Source: Heliomicrobium modesticaldum Ice1 (GTDB lineage Bacteria; Bacillota; Desulfitobacteriia; Heliobacteriales; Heliobacteriaceae). From it: 64,000 nucleotides of DNA. The position numbers and the translations under genes were made by a program. The DNA is taken from NCBI RefSeq assembly GCF_000019165.1, contig NC_010337.2, positions 1,479,001-1,543,000 of the forward strand, read 5' to 3'. The notes under the pieces were generated by a model. The model saw only the letters and a program-made list of their open reading frames with translations. It had not been told where the DNA came from and made no database searches. Positions 10,120 to 19,380 of the stretch are shown here, in pieces (the stretch's first letter is position 1; every line of letters starts with the position of its first letter).

Positions 10120-10779
10120 ATGCAGATCAAGTTGGGCCAAAACCTGCTCGGCGCCAATGGGGTCATCGCCGGCGAGATCCGCCGGTTGATGGAGGAGAAG
10201 GGGATTTTCTTGCTCAACCTGATGAGCTCGCCCGGCGCCGGCAAGACGACGCTGCTGGAAAAGACGCTGACCGCCCTGAAAGACCGCCTGCGCCTCGCCG
10301 TCATCGAAGGCGATGTGGCGACGACGAAGGACGCCGAACGGATCGCTCGTCTCGGCATCTCTGTCGTGCAGATCAACACTCACGGCGCCTGCCACCTCGA
10401 CGCCGCTATGGTGCGCGACGTGCTGCCCGCCTTTGATCTGGACAGCCTCGACCTGTTGATCGTCGAGAACGTGGGCAATCTCGTCTGCCCCGCCGAGTTT
10501 GATCTGGGAGAGTCCATGAAGGTCGTCGTCCTGTCCACGACGGAAGGCAACGACAAGGTGCTCAAGTATCCGCTCATGTTCCGGGAAGCCGACGCCCTGC
10601 TCCTCAATAAGATCGACCTGTTGCCGTTCACCGATTTTCACCTTGACGAACTGGCTGACGATCTGGGGCGGATCCACCCCGGTCTGCCTCGTTTTGATCT
10701 GTCGGCCCGCACGGGGGAAGGGATGGAGCGTTGGATCGCGTGGTTGCTGGCTCAAGTGGAAGGGCATCGCCGGCGATGA
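10120..10779 (+). CDS. hypB: Hydrogenase nickel incorporation GTPase HypB
   Basis: A SIMIBI-class GTPase that powers nickel insertion. P-loop SSPGAGKTTLLEKTL (about residues 34-48), GDVATTKDAERI, the metal-site region THGACHLDA, NVGNLVCPAEFDLGE and base-recognition NKIDL are all present. It lacks the N-terminal CxxCGC motif and the His-rich nickel store of some HypBs, so only the core metal site remains. 219 residues from ATG 10120, preceded by GAGGGTGA inside the hypA end; an earlier TTG is less likely. Confidence 0.95.
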   Translation: MQIKLGQNLLGANGVIAGEIRRLMEEKGIFLLNLMSSPGAGKTTLLEKTLTALKDRLRLAVIEGDVATTKDAERIARLGISVVQINTHGACHLDAAMVRDVLPAFDLDSLDLLIVENVGNLVCPAEFDLGESMKVVVLSTTEGNDKVLKYPLMFREADALLLNKIDLLPFTDFHLDELADDLGRIHPGLPRFDLSARTGEGMERWIAWLLAQVEGHRRR

Positions 10780-13376
10780 CGGGTGGGAAGAGCGCTGAGG
10801 TAAAACGGTCTGCCGCAAGCTGCCACAGGGCGGGTCATGCTGTGTCAAAAGGCGAGAACGCGAATCAGGCCCGGATGGTCCTGATCACCGGTACTGTCCA
10901 GGGCGTCGGTTTCCGGCCTTTCGTCTACCGGTTGGCGACGAGGCTCGGTTTGGCCGGCTGGGTGCAGAACGGGGCAAAGGGCGTCGAGGTCCGGTTGGAA
11001 GGCGCGCTTGGGTCGATAGAGGCTTTTTTGCAGGCGCTGAAGGCAGAAGCGCCCCCCTTGAGCCGCATCGACCGTATCCAGGTCCGGGAGGCGCCTGTCG
11101 AGGGTCTTCGCCTTTTTTCCATCGCCGTGAGCGATGCCCCGGACAGGACCGCCGATGTGGCCCACGCCCGCGTTCCCCCGGACGTCGCCCTTTGCCCGGA
11201 ATGCCGTCGCGAGATGGACGATCCGGCCGATCGCCATTACGGCTACCCTTTTACCAACTGTACCAACTGCGGCCCGCGCTTCACCATCATCCGCCAGGTT
11301 CCCTACGACCGCGCCCAGACGAGCATGGCCGCTTTCCCCATGTGCCCGGCCTGCCGCCGCGACTACGACGATCCCCTGGACCGCCGCTTCCATGCACAGC
11401 CGACGGCCTGCCCCCTTTGCGGCCCTCGCGTCTGGTTTGCCGGTAGTGACGGGCAGGAGGTGATCGGCGACTGGGTCCGGCTCTTTCGCGATTCGATCAG
11501 GCAGGGAAACATCGTCGCCCTCAAAGGGCTGGGCGGTTTTCACCTCGTCTGCGACGGGCGAAACGCCACTGCCATCGCCGAGTTACGCCGTCGCAAGCGG
11601 CGGCCGGCGAAAGCCTTGGCGGTGATGGGACGAGACCTGACGACCCTCCGTCGGATCTGCCGGATCAGCGATCGGGAGGCGGCGGCGCTCTCGGGACCGG
11701 AAGCGCCTATCGTTGTCCTCGAACGGCGGGAGGACGCTGCGCTGCCGAGCAACCTGGCACCGGGCACACACACCTTGGGTGCCATGCTGCCCTATACGCC
11801 ACTGCACCACCTGCTTTTCGATGAATCCCTCGACCTGCTCGTGATGACCTCGGGAAACCCCGGCGGGCTGCCTCTCGTCCGGGACAATAGGCTGGCGCTC
11901 ACCCAGTTGAGCGGCATCGCCGACGCCTTTGTCTTTCATGACCGCGAGATCGTCAGCCGCGCCGATGATTCCGTAGTTCGCGTCATTGACGATACCCTTC
12001 AGTTTTACCGCCGTTCACGCGGCTATGTCCCGGAGGGGATCCCCATTCCCTGGCCGGAGGGCAAAAAGGACCGAACCCTCCTGGCTGTCGGGGCGGAGAT
12101 GAAAAACGCCTTCGCCCTCTTTGGCCGCGGCGCCGCCTATCTCAGCCAGCATATCGGCGATGTGGACACCTGCGAGGGCCGTGACAACTACCTAGAAAGC
12201 CTGCGAAACCTGGAGCGGCTGCTCGACTTGTCGCCCCAACGGGTGGCCAGGGACTGTCATCCCCAGTACCGCATGACAGCTCTGGCGGAGGAGATCGCCT
12301 TCGGCGATGGCGCGCCAACCGGCCGGTCGGAGATATCGGCCCTACCCATCGACGACATCCAGCACCACCACGCCCACCTGGCCGCTGTGCTCGCCGATAA
12401 CGGCGAGACGGGGCCGGCCATCGGCGTCATCCTCGATGGCACCGGATTCGGGGAGGACGGCATGATCCGGGGGTTTGAGATCCTTACCGGCGACCTGCGC
12501 GACTACCGCCGCCATTTTTGGCTGCGGCCCGTTCCCTTGCCCGGCGGGGAAGCGGCTATCCGCCGGCCCTGGCTGACGGCTGCCGCCTTCCTGGGCGAGG
12601 CCTTCGGCGAAGCCGGGTGGTCACAGGCGAAAGCCCTTTTTCCGGATCGAGCCGCCATGGTCGAAAAGGCCCGCCGGATGGCTGAAAAGAGGCTGAACAC
12701 GACCCTCGTCTCCAGCGCCGGACGGCTTTTTGACGCTGTGGCTGCCTTGCTCGGCCTCTGCTGGGAAAACAGCTATGACGGACAGGCGGCGATTGAACTG
12801 GGTGAGCGGGTCCGATTGCGGCTGGGGCTGACCGGCTGTGGCGAGGAACCCTTGCCTGTGACGGATGGTCTCATGGATCAAGAAGAGGCGATTGTTGCTC
12901 AGCCAGATAGGGCAGAACGGCTTGTAGAGGCAGCATTGGCGGATGGGGAGTACCCCATGGCGTGGATGAAGAAAGAGGAAGGCAGCGGAGGAATCGGTTG
13001 CGGAACCGGCTGCGGAACCGGCTGCGTAACCGCTGGAGAAAGCAGTCGCGAAACCGGTGAGATCGATTTTGGGCCGCTCTTATCAGCCCTCTTGCACGAC
13101 CGGGAGGCAGGCGTGCCTGTCGAGGTGATGGCCAGTCGTTTTCACAACACGATTGCCCGCATGGCGGAAGCGGCGGCGTCGGTCCTGCGGGAGGAAAGCG
13201 GCATTCAACGCGTCGCCCTCGGCGGCGGCGTCTTTCAGAATCCCTACCTGTTTACATTGACCCGCCGTCTGTTGGTCCGGAGAGGATTCTTCGTGCTTGT
13301 TCCTCGCCATGTGCCCGCCAACGACGGCGGACTCGCCCTGGGGCAGGGTGCCATCAGTTTGTGGAGAGGGGAATGA
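10776..13376 (+). CDS. hypF: Carbamoyltransferase HypF
   Basis: Makes the thiocarbamate on HypE that becomes the CN ligands of the active-site iron. Domains in order: acylphosphatase (GTVQGVGFRPFVYRLA, about 37-52); two zinc fingers (CPECRREMDD..., CPACRRDYDD...); a YrdC-like domain (KALAVMGRDL...); and a Kae1-like domain with HHHAHLAAVLADN. 866 residues, somewhat long. A Gly/Cys-rich insert (about residues 737-760) comes from three 12-bp tandem repeats at 12996-13031. The ATG at 10776 overlaps the hypB stop (ATGA), suggesting coupling; conserved sequence begins only near residue 33, so a later start is possible. Confidence 0.93.
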   Translation: MTGGKSAEVKRSAASCHRAGHAVSKGENANQARMVLITGTVQGVGFRPFVYRLATRLGLAGWVQNGAKGVEVRLEGALGSIEAFLQALKAEAPPLSRIDRIQVREAPVEGLRLFSIAVSDAPDRTADVAHARVPPDVALCPECRREMDDPADRHYGYPFTNCTNCGPRFTIIRQVPYDRAQTSMAAFPMCPACRRDYDDPLDRRFHAQPTACPLCGPRVWFAGSDGQEVIGDWVRLFRDSIRQGNIVALKGLGGFHLVCDGRNATAIAELRRRKRRPAKALAVMGRDLTTLRRICRISDREAAALSGPEAPIVVLERREDAALPSNLAPGTHTLGAMLPYTPLHHLLFDESLDLLVMTSGNPGGLPLVRDNRLALTQLSGIADAFVFHDREIVSRADDSVVRVIDDTLQFYRRSRGYVPEGIPIPWPEGKKDRTLLAVGAEMKNAFALFGRGAAYLSQHIGDVDTCEGRDNYLESLRNLERLLDLSPQRVARDCHPQYRMTALAEEIAFGDGAPTGRSEISALPIDDIQHHHAHLAAVLADNGETGPAIGVILDGTGFGEDGMIRGFEILTGDLRDYRRHFWLRPVPLPGGEAAIRRPWLTAAAFLGEAFGEAGWSQAKALFPDRAAMVEKARRMAEKRLNTTLVSSAGRLFDAVAALLGLCWENSYDGQAAIELGERVRLRLGLTGCGEEPLPVTDGLMDQEEAIVAQPDRAERLVEAALADGEYPMAWMKKEEGSGGIGCGTGCGTGCVTAGESSRETGEIDFGPLLSALLHDREAGVPVEVMASRFHNTIARMAEAAASVLREESGIQRVALGGGVFQNPYLFTLTRRLLVRRGFFVLVPRHVPANDGGLALGQGAISLWRGE
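12996..13031 (+). repeat. Three 12-bp tandem repeats inside hypF
   Basis: GGTTGCGGAACC, GGCTGCGGAACC, GGCTGCGTAACC in frame, encoding Gly-Cys-Gly-Thr units ahead of the C-terminal Kae1-like region. It looks like slippage expansion. Confidence 0.85.
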
Positions 13377-13379
13377 CCG

Positions 13380-13616
13380 ATGTGCCTGGCTGCGCCGTCG
13401 CGCATCACCGCCATTCAGGAAGGCGGTTTTCTCGCCGAGGTGGAATCCTTCGGCAATAAAAGAACCGTTGGGCTCACCCTTGTTCCCGAAGCGAAGGTGG
13501 GCGATTATGTGCTCGTTCACGCCGGCTTTGCTGTGCAGATCCTTGATGAGGAGGCTGCCCTTGACAGCCTGAAGGCCTGGGAGGAGATCCTAGCGGCTGC
13601 CAAAGGCGGGGCCTGA
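13380..13616 (+). CDS. hypC: Hydrogenase assembly chaperone HypC
   Basis: A small chaperone that carries the Fe(CN)2CO unit with HypD to HupL. It begins MCLAAPSRI, and Cys2 is the family's essential iron-binding residue. The VGDYVLVHAGFAVQILDEEAA segment is also typical. 78 residues from ATG 13380, 3 bp after hypF, with GAGAGGGG upstream. Confidence 0.96.
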   Translation: MCLAAPSRITAIQEGGFLAEVESFGNKRTVGLTLVPEAKVGDYVLVHAGFAVQILDEEAALDSLKAWEEILAAAKGGA

Positions 13617-13712
13617 AACAGGAGCGCAGTGCCCGCGTCAAGTACACCGCTTGCCGGAGCGGGCGCAGGGGCGTAGCGGGTCTAAAGCAAGGGGCGCTGG
13701 GGGGGATATTTT

Positions 13713-14831
13713 TTGCACAAGGAGATCCTGAAGCGGTTCCGCGATCCTGAGTTGGGACGACAGATGGCGGAGCAGGTGCGGGAGCGATTGGACCGGTTGA
13801 CTGACCGGTTGGGACGGCGGGTCAACGTGATGGAGTTCTGCGGCACCCATACGGCCGCCATCTCGCGGACCGGCATCCGGGAGTTGCTGAAGCCCCATGT
13901 CCATCTGATGAGCGGACCTGGCTGTCCCGTCTGTGTCAGCGACTACGTCGACATCGACCGGGTCATCGCTCTTGCCGGGATGTCTGGGGCTATCATCGCC
14001 ACCTTCGGTGACATGATGAAGGTGCCCGGCAGTCGGACGACCCTGCTAGAGGAAAAGGCACGCGGCGCCGATGTGCGGGTTGTCTTCTCATCCCTGGACG
14101 CCTTGGCAATCGCCCGGGAGAACGCGGATAGAGCCGTCATCTTCGTCGGCGTCGGCTTTGAAACGACGGCCCCAACGGCGGCGGTCACAGTCGAACAGGC
14201 GGTGCAGGAAGGAAGGGATAATTTTTTTCTCTACTCGCTGCATAAGATCACCCCGCCGGCCATGATGGCGCTGTTGCCGGATCGGGACCTTCAGGTGGAC
14301 GGCATCCTGCTCCCCGGCCATGTGAGCCTGATCACCGGTAGGGGCTATTGGGACTTTCTCTCTCGCGATCTCGCTTTGCCGGGGGTGGTGGCCGGTTTCG
14401 AGCTGCTGGAACTGCTGAGCGCCGTCGATGCCCTGGCCTCATCGCTTTTAGAGGAGCGCTGCGCTGTCATCAACGCTTACGGGCGAGCGGTCCGGGAAGA
14501 GGGCAACCTGTCGGCGCTTGATGCCCTGGCTCGTTGCTTTGACCTGCAGGAGGGCCATTGGCGTGGGCTCGGCATTGTGCCGGCGAGCGCTTTAAAACTA
14601 AAGCCGGAATTGGCGCCATGGGACGCCGAAGTCCGCTTTCCCCTCGAAAACAGGCCGGCTGCGCCGCCGAAGGGCTGCCTTTGCGGGGAGATCCTCAAAG
14701 GCAAAAAGACGCCTTTTGACTGCCCGCTCTTCGCCAGCCGATGTGAGCCCGCCCGGCCCGTCGGTCCCTGTATGGTTTCTCACGAAGGGACCTGCGCCAC
14801 CTACTACCGCTATGAGCGCTTCATAAGATGA
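13713..14831 (+). CDS. hypD: Hydrogenase formation protein HypD
   Basis: The Fe-S scaffold on which the Fe(CN)2CO moiety is assembled with HypC and HypE. Conserved motifs are FCGTHTAAISRTG, GPGCPVCV, GVGFETTAPT and the C-terminal cysteine set CLCGEIL, CPLF, C and GPCMVSHEGTCATYYRYE that holds the [4Fe-4S] cluster. 372 residues, as usual. The start is TTG at 13713 with a G-rich site upstream, 96 bp after hypC. Confidence 0.94.
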   Translation: MHKEILKRFRDPELGRQMAEQVRERLDRLTDRLGRRVNVMEFCGTHTAAISRTGIRELLKPHVHLMSGPGCPVCVSDYVDIDRVIALAGMSGAIIATFGDMMKVPGSRTTLLEEKARGADVRVVFSSLDALAIARENADRAVIFVGVGFETTAPTAAVTVEQAVQEGRDNFFLYSLHKITPPAMMALLPDRDLQVDGILLPGHVSLITGRGYWDFLSRDLALPGVVAGFELLELLSAVDALASSLLEERCAVINAYGRAVREEGNLSALDALARCFDLQEGHWRGLGIVPASALKLKPELAPWDAEVRFPLENRPAAPPKGCLCGEILKGKKTPFDCPLFASRCEPARPVGPCMVSHEGTCATYYRYERFIR

Positions 14832-14975
14832 CCGCCGAAGGATACATCGTTCAAATGCCAGCTAGATTCTCGCGAAGATGGACTTAATTGACCAAAAGAC
14901 GGATTACATAGACCCAAAGAGCGGGGTTGCCTTTGCCCTGAAGGATGGATCATTGATCCCGAAGGAGGGACGGAC

Positions 14976-16058
14976 TTGCCGGAGGAATGCATCTTGCTGG
15001 CCCATGGCGACGGCGGCGCCTTAACCCACCGTCTGGTGCAGGAGATCTTCCTGCGCCACTTTGACCACCCCGCCTTGCGGGACTTGACCGACGCCGCCCT
15101 GCTCCACTTGCCTGAGGGGCGGCTGGCGATGACCACGGACACCTTCGTCGTGAAGCCGCTCTTTTTTCCCGGCGGCGACATCGGCAAACTGGCTGTCGCC
15201 GGCACGGTCAACGACCTGGCCGTATCAGGGGCGCGTCCCCTCTATCTGACCGCCGCCTTTATCCTCGAAGAAGGTTTTCCCCTCGCTGACCTGGAACAGG
15301 TGGTCGCGTCGCTGGCCCGGACGGCGCGCGAAGCGGGCGTCGCTGTCGTCGCCGGCGATACGAAGGTGGTCGAGCGGGGCTGTGGCGATGGCGTCTACAT
15401 CAACACGACCGGCGCTGGCGTTGTTCCCGCCGGGCGGGACCTGGGTTACCATCGCATCATGCCCGGCGATGCGGTCATCGTCAACGGAACGATAGGCGAT
15501 CACGGGCTCGCCATCCTCTCCAAACGGGCGGGTATTGAATTTGACACGCCTGTGGAGAGCGATTGCGCGCCCATGAACGGCTTGACGGACATGCTCCTGG
15601 AACGCTTTGCCGAGGCCGTCCGGTTCATGCGCGATCCGACTCGGGGCGGCGTCGCCACCACCTTGAATGAAGTGGCCCAATCGACAGGCCTGAACATCAT
15701 TCTCGAAGAGCAGGCTCTGCCCGTCCGCGAAGAGGTGCAGGGCGCTGCGGAACTGCTCGGACTCGATCCCCTCTACCTGGCCAACGAGGGGAAGGTGCTC
15801 ATCGTCGCTGCACCGGAAGCAGTGGAAGAGATCCTGACCACCTTGCGCCGGCATCCCCTCGGCCTCAACGCCGCCGCCATCGGCCGCGTTGAGGCGGGAA
15901 CGGGGGTTGGACGAGGCCCAGGACAGGGAGCGGGCCAAAGAACGGGACAGGGATCTGGACAAGGAGCGGGGCGAGGCCGGGTCTTCCTGCGAACGCCTCT
16001 CGGAGGCCATCGCATCGTCGACATGCTTGCCGGGGATCCGCTGCCCCGGATCTGCTGA
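14976..16058 (+). CDS. hypE: Hydrogenase maturation protein HypE with glycine/glutamine-rich insert
   Basis: An AIR-synthase-like enzyme that dehydrates the thiocarbamate on its C-terminal cysteine to thiocyanate, giving CN for the iron. It ends PRIC; the terminal Cys is the modified residue. The N-terminal ILLAHGDGGALTHRL, MTTDTFVVKPLFFPGGDIGKLAV and DPTRGGVATTLNE are diagnostic. Residues about 307-335 are a Gly/Gln/Arg-rich low-complexity run between the ATP-binding fold and the tail, not normal for HypE. The start is TTG at 14976 behind AAGGAGGG. 360 residues. Confidence 0.94.
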   Translation: MPEECILLAHGDGGALTHRLVQEIFLRHFDHPALRDLTDAALLHLPEGRLAMTTDTFVVKPLFFPGGDIGKLAVAGTVNDLAVSGARPLYLTAAFILEEGFPLADLEQVVASLARTAREAGVAVVAGDTKVVERGCGDGVYINTTGAGVVPAGRDLGYHRIMPGDAVIVNGTIGDHGLAILSKRAGIEFDTPVESDCAPMNGLTDMLLERFAEAVRFMRDPTRGGVATTLNEVAQSTGLNIILEEQALPVREEVQGAAELLGLDPLYLANEGKVLIVAAPEAVEEILTTLRRHPLGLNAAAIGRVEAGTGVGRGPGQGAGQRTGQGSGQGAGRGRVFLRTPLGGHRIVDMLAGDPLPRIC

Positions 16059-16086
16059 TCACCAATCATGGATGGAGGTGGAGCCC

Positions 16087-16362
16087 ATGTGCACGGCAGG
16101 GTCTTTTTCCAATGAGTTGCAACTGCTCGTCCGGCAGATGAAAGGTCGCACCCATCGGCTCTTTCACGACGCCAAGGATGTGGCTGCTTACCTGAAAGAA
16201 AACCGGCAGGAGGTCGAACTGGCGGAACTGCTGGAGCAGATGGCAACGGCCCTGAAAGCGGCGGAAAACGCCGCCGCTCGGGCGATGGATCTGGCAGCCA
16301 GCCGGCAGGAAGCAGCCGAGGCGCAGAGACCGTCGCCGACGGCCACGGTCTTTAACGGGTGA
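16087..16362 (+). CDS. Small helical protein of unknown function at the end of the hyp operon
   Basis: 91 residues (MCTAGSFSNELQLLVRQMKG...), charged and Ala/Glu-rich, predicted helical or coiled coil through residue 80, with a short Pro-rich tail. ATG at 16087 is preceded by a strong GGAGGTGG. It begins 29 bp after hypE and the shared terminator follows at 16434, so it is expressed with the hydrogenase genes. I do not recognise the family; a hydrogenase-related role is suggested only by position. Confidence 0.65.
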   Translation: MCTAGSFSNELQLLVRQMKGRTHRLFHDAKDVAAYLKENRQEVELAELLEQMATALKAAENAAARAMDLAASRQEAAEAQRPSPTATVFNG

Positions 16363-16433
16363 TTGGGCCCGCAACAAATCTTCGCCCAAAAACCTGGAAA
16401 ACAGTGTGTTGACGATGAAATGCGCAGTCAGTA

Positions 16434-16470
16434 TCGAGAACCCGGTTTTTCATCGGGTTCTCGACGTTTT
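16434..16470 (+). terminator. Rho-independent terminator of the hup-hyp operon
   Basis: An 11-bp perfect stem TCGAGAACCCG/CGGGTTCTCGA around GTTTTTCAT, followed by CGTTTT. It closes the 11-kb operon. Confidence 0.85.
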
Positions 16471-16684
16471 AAACGAACGACGAGTATACATCATCAATCA
16501 CTTTCATGACTCGTCGAGGCATAAGCGATGATGAAAATGGCTTCTCATAAAAAAATAAAGTCATAAAACTTGTTACCGCAATTGCAACAAGAGGGAGGAT
16601 AAAAGCCTGTTCCGTCGAAAAGAGAATCTGGGTTAGACCAAAACGGTGGAACACAAAGGAACAGGCGCAAAAGGAGGAGACCCT

Positions 16685-17272
16685 GTGGAAGCGAAAAAAA
16701 TCCTCATGCTTGTAGGCGACTTTGTGGAAGATTACGAAGTGATGGTTCCCTTCCAAGCCCTGACGATGCTCGGGTACCAGGTGGACGCCGTCTGCCCCGG
16801 CAAAAAGGCCGGCGAGAAGGTGAAGACGGCGGTTCATGACTTTGAAGGCGATCAGACCTATTCGGAAAAACCGGGCCACCAGTTCACCCTTACGGCCGAC
16901 TTTGACGCTGTCCGGGAAGAGGAGTACCTGGGTCTGGTCATCCCGGGCGGACGGGCGCCCGAATACATCCGGTTGAATCCCCGGGTGATCGAGATCGTCC
17001 GGACTTTCGATGCCGCCAAGAAACCGATCGGCGCCATTTGCCACGGACCGCAGGTGCTCGTTGCCGCCGGGGTGCTTGCCGGAGGCACCTTCACCGCCTA
17101 TCCCGCCTGTATGCCCGATATCGTCTGCGCCGGGGGAAACTGGGCTGCTGTGAACGACACCGCCAGCAACGCCTGCACGAGCGGCCATATCGTGACGGCC
17201 CCGGCTTGGCCGGCTCACCCCGAATTCCTGCGCGCTTTCGTGAGTCTGCTAGGCGCGGAAATCCGCATCTGA
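16685..17272 (+). CDS. DJ-1/PfpI family protein
   Basis: A cytosolic class I glutamine-amidotransferase-like protein (PfpI/YhbO group). The nucleophile elbow [15 protein letters not shown] carries the catalytic Cys-His pair, and the early Glu is in [12 protein letters not shown]. Members act as stress-related glyoxalase/deglycase or peptidase; which holds here cannot be told. 195 residues from GTG 16685 after GGAGGAG. In the leader CTTGTT...AACAAG (16569-16591) forms a short inverted repeat around GCAATTGC. Monocistronic. Confidence 0.88.
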   Translation: MEAKKILMLVGDFVEDYEVMVPFQALTMLGYQVDAVCPGKKAGEKVKTAVHDFEGDQTYSEKPGHQFTLTADFDAVREEEYLGLVIPGGRAPEYIRLNPRVIEIVRTFDAAKKPIGAICHGPQVLVAAGVLAGGTFTAYPACMPDIVCAGGNWAAVNDTASNACTSGHIVTAPAWPAHPEFLRAFVSLLGAEIRI

Positions 17273-17382
17273 TTCCCAGCGGATGCTTAGACGATGTTTG
17301 CGCCCCATTGCAAAAGACCAACGCGCTCCCAACGCGCCCGCATGCCCTGTCGATGAAGCCGGCTACATACGCTGTTGTTGAC

Positions 17383-17419
17383 AAAAAGGGCCCCCCGGCT
17401 TGTTCGCCAGGGACCCTTT
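17383..17419 (-). terminator. Terminator after the YjbQ-family gene
   Basis: On the - strand AAAGGGTCCCTGGC pairs with GCCGGGGGGCCCTTT with minor mismatches, followed by a T-run. It lies 5 bp past the stop of the leftward gene. Confidence 0.75.
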
Positions 17420-17423
17420 CTAT

Positions 17424-17840
17424 TCACTCGCCGATGATCTTGACGAGAACGCGCTTGCGCCGCTTGCCATCGAATTCGCCATAAAAAATCTGCTCCCACG
17501 TTCCCAGATCGAGCTTTCCCTGGGTCACCGCGATGACGACCTCACGCCCCATGATCGTCCGTTTCAGGTGGGCGTCGGCGTTGTCTTCAAAACCGTTGTG
17601 GCGGTAACGGTCATAGGGTTTTTCCGGCGCCAGTTTTTCCAGCCATTCCTCAAAATCGCTGTGCAGGCTCGCCTCATCGTCATTGATAAAGACGCTGGCC
17701 GTGATGTGCATGGCGTTGCAGAGCAGCAGGCCTTCCTGGATGCCGCTTTCACGCAGAACCTCCTGGACCTGCCCGGTGATGTTGATCAACTGGCGGCGCT
17801 GTTTCGTTTCGAACCACAGTTCTGTGCGGTAATGACGCAC
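17424..17840 (-). CDS. YjbQ/UPF0047 family protein
   Basis: 138 residues matching the small YjbQ (UPF0047) fold. The motifs are [81 protein letters not shown]. Conserved His and Asp residues suggest metal or phosphate binding; E. coli YjbQ has weak thiamine-phosphate synthase activity, so the physiological role is open. The start is GTG at 17838-17840, directly behind AAAGGAGG. Confidence 0.88.
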   Translation of the reverse strand: MRHYRTELWFETKQRRQLINITGQVQEVLRESGIQEGLLLCNAMHITASVFINDDEASLHSDFEEWLEKLAPEKPYDRYRHNGFEDNADAHLKRTIMGREVVIAVTQGKLDLGTWEQIFYGEFDGKRRKRVLVKIIGE

Positions 17841-17922
17841 CGTTGTTCCTCCTTTCGCAGGGAAGTCGTACATAACCGAAACGGGCTGATCTAAAAATAA
17901 ATCCGTTACAAGGAAAGGGGAT

Positions 17923-18429
17923 ATGCCCATGAAGGCGATTCTTTCTCGGAGAAGTGTGCGCAAATACACCGATCAGCCTGTCTCGGAAGAGATGGTCAAG
18001 GAACTGCTGGCGGCGGCCATGAGCGCGCCGTCGGCAGGGAACCAGCAACCGTGGCATTTCGTCGTCATCCGTGAGCGTGCCCTGCTGGATCAGATCCCTG
18101 CCTTCCATCCTTACGCCGGCATGGTCAAGCAGGCGCCGGTTGCGATCCTGGTTTGCGGCGATGAGACGATGGAGAAGTACAAGGGTTTCTGGGTGCAAGA
18201 CTGCGCAGCCGCCACGGAGAACCTGCTTATCGCTGTCGAAGCGCTCGGCCTCGGCGCCGTTTGGGTGGGTGTCTACCCCGAAGCGAACCGGGTGGAGCAG
18301 TTCCGGAAGCTCTTGGCGATTCCGGATCATGTCATCCCCTTTGCCTTAATCCCCGTCGGATATGCCGCAGAAAAACCGGCCCCGGCAAACCGCTTCGAAC
18401 CATCGCGCATCCATTATGATCGCTGGTAG
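17923..18429 (+). CDS. Nitroreductase family FMN-binding protein
   Basis: 168 residues of the compact nitroreductase fold. The N-terminal [17 protein letters not shown]-phosphate site, [15 protein letters not shown] and the C-terminal [12 protein letters not shown] and [13 protein letters not shown] are all standard. It uses NAD(P)H and FMN on nitro, quinone or similar acceptors; the substrate is not predictable. ATG at 17923 or 17929 follows AAGGAAAGGGG. Divergent from the YjbQ-family gene across 82 bp. Confidence 0.9.
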   Translation: MPMKAILSRRSVRKYTDQPVSEEMVKELLAAAMSAPSAGNQQPWHFVVIRERALLDQIPAFHPYAGMVKQAPVAILVCGDETMEKYKGFWVQDCAAATENLLIAVEALGLGAVWVGVYPEANRVEQFRKLLAIPDHVIPFALIPVGYAAEKPAPANRFEPSRIHYDRW

Positions 18430-18450
18430 CCGCATCGTGATCGCTGTAAG

Positions 18451-19209
18451 CTATTTTAACCACAGTGGGATCAGGCCCAGGTACTCTTTCATTGCCAGGC
18501 TCGCGTTGCTCATCGCAACAGCAGAAGGGGCCCAATCGTTGAGGCTGTAGCGGGCTTGCCGATTCACCCGGTAATCGGTCGGGAAGGGAAGCGTCGACAC
18601 GCCTAACTTGGAAAAGTGGCCGACAGACCGCTCCATGTGAAAGGCCGATGTCACCAGAATCGGCTTGTGAAATCCTCGCGCGTCGAGGATTTCTTTGGTA
18701 TAGCGTGCGTTTTCCTCAGTGTTCCGGCTCATCTCCTCGACAATGATCATTGATTCGGGGACGCCGAGGCCGGTCAACTGGCGGAAGGCGATGCGGGACT
18801 CGTTGCCGCTGTTCTCAAATACCTGTCCCGCTGAAACGATGATCGGCGCGCCAGTCAACTGGTGAAGGCGAGCGGCTGTCAAGAGACGGTTGGCGCTGCC
18901 GCCGGTCATCTGTCCTAACCCGTCTATATCAGGCGTATCCATGGTGGCGCCTCCGCCGAGCATGATGATCACGTCTCCAGATGGCTTATCTGGCGGCAGG
19001 TAGCGATTTTCCAGCGAGCGGATCATCGTCTCGCCAACAGCGGAGATGGAGAACAGGTAGAGCAACAGCGCCATCGCTGTCGAGAAACGGGCAGGTCCAA
19101 GCTGGTGCTTCCGCCGGTAATAGAGCGCCGCCAACAGGAGCAGGGGAATGAACAGGCCGGGAGGAAGCATAAAACTGTAGATGAATTTTATGGCAAAGAG
19201 CGTATCCAT
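18451..19209 (-). CDS. YdcF/ElyC (DUF218) family membrane protein
   Basis: 252 residues. Two N-terminal membrane helices (FIYSFMLPPGLFIPLLLLAA and MALLLYLFSISAVGE) precede a DUF218 domain with VIIMLGGGA, ANRLLTAARLHQLTGAPIIVSAG, EEMSRNTEENARYTKEIL and ILVTSAFHMERSVGHFSKLGV. The E. coli relatives ElyC and SanA act in envelope integrity. Orientation puts the domain close to the membrane; function is inferred only. Convergent with the nitroreductase gene (21 bp between stops). Confidence 0.85.
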   Translation of the reverse strand: MDTLFAIKFIYSFMLPPGLFIPLLLLAALYYRRKHQLGPARFSTAMALLLYLFSISAVGETMIRSLENRYLPPDKPSGDVIIMLGGGATMDTPDIDGLGQMTGGSANRLLTAARLHQLTGAPIIVSAGQVFENSGNESRIAFRQLTGLGVPESMIIVEEMSRNTEENARYTKEILDARGFHKPILVTSAFHMERSVGHFSKLGVSTLPFPTDYRVNRQARYSLNDWAPSAVAMSNASLAMKEYLGLIPLWLK

Positions 19210-19348
19210 AGCGTCGCCCCTATCCTTTTTTTCGAAAAAACTGCCTATTACAGTAAAGCCATTTTCAGGATAAACGAAAGCTGAGCAAGTAATTATTGGT
19301 ATGAACAGAGGAAAAAGGAATCTGAGAAACTGGGAGAAATCGATGAAG

Positions 19349-19380
19349 GACCTGTGGCGGACGCCGCAGGTCTTTTTTTT
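19349..19380 (+). terminator. Strong terminator in the leader of the holin-like gene (attenuator or small RNA end)
   Basis: GACCTGTGGC/GCCGCAGGTC stem with loop GGAC and eight T residues. No + strand gene precedes it (the upstream gene reads leftward from 19209), so it must end a short RNA started in 19210-19340 or attenuate the 19482 gene. I could not match the preceding 100 bases to a known riboswitch. Confidence 0.75.

Noticed and set aside
14879-15025. Small ORF MDLIDQKTDY... between hypD and hypE
   Set aside because: No ribosome site before its ATG and it overlaps the hypE start in another frame; chance is likely.
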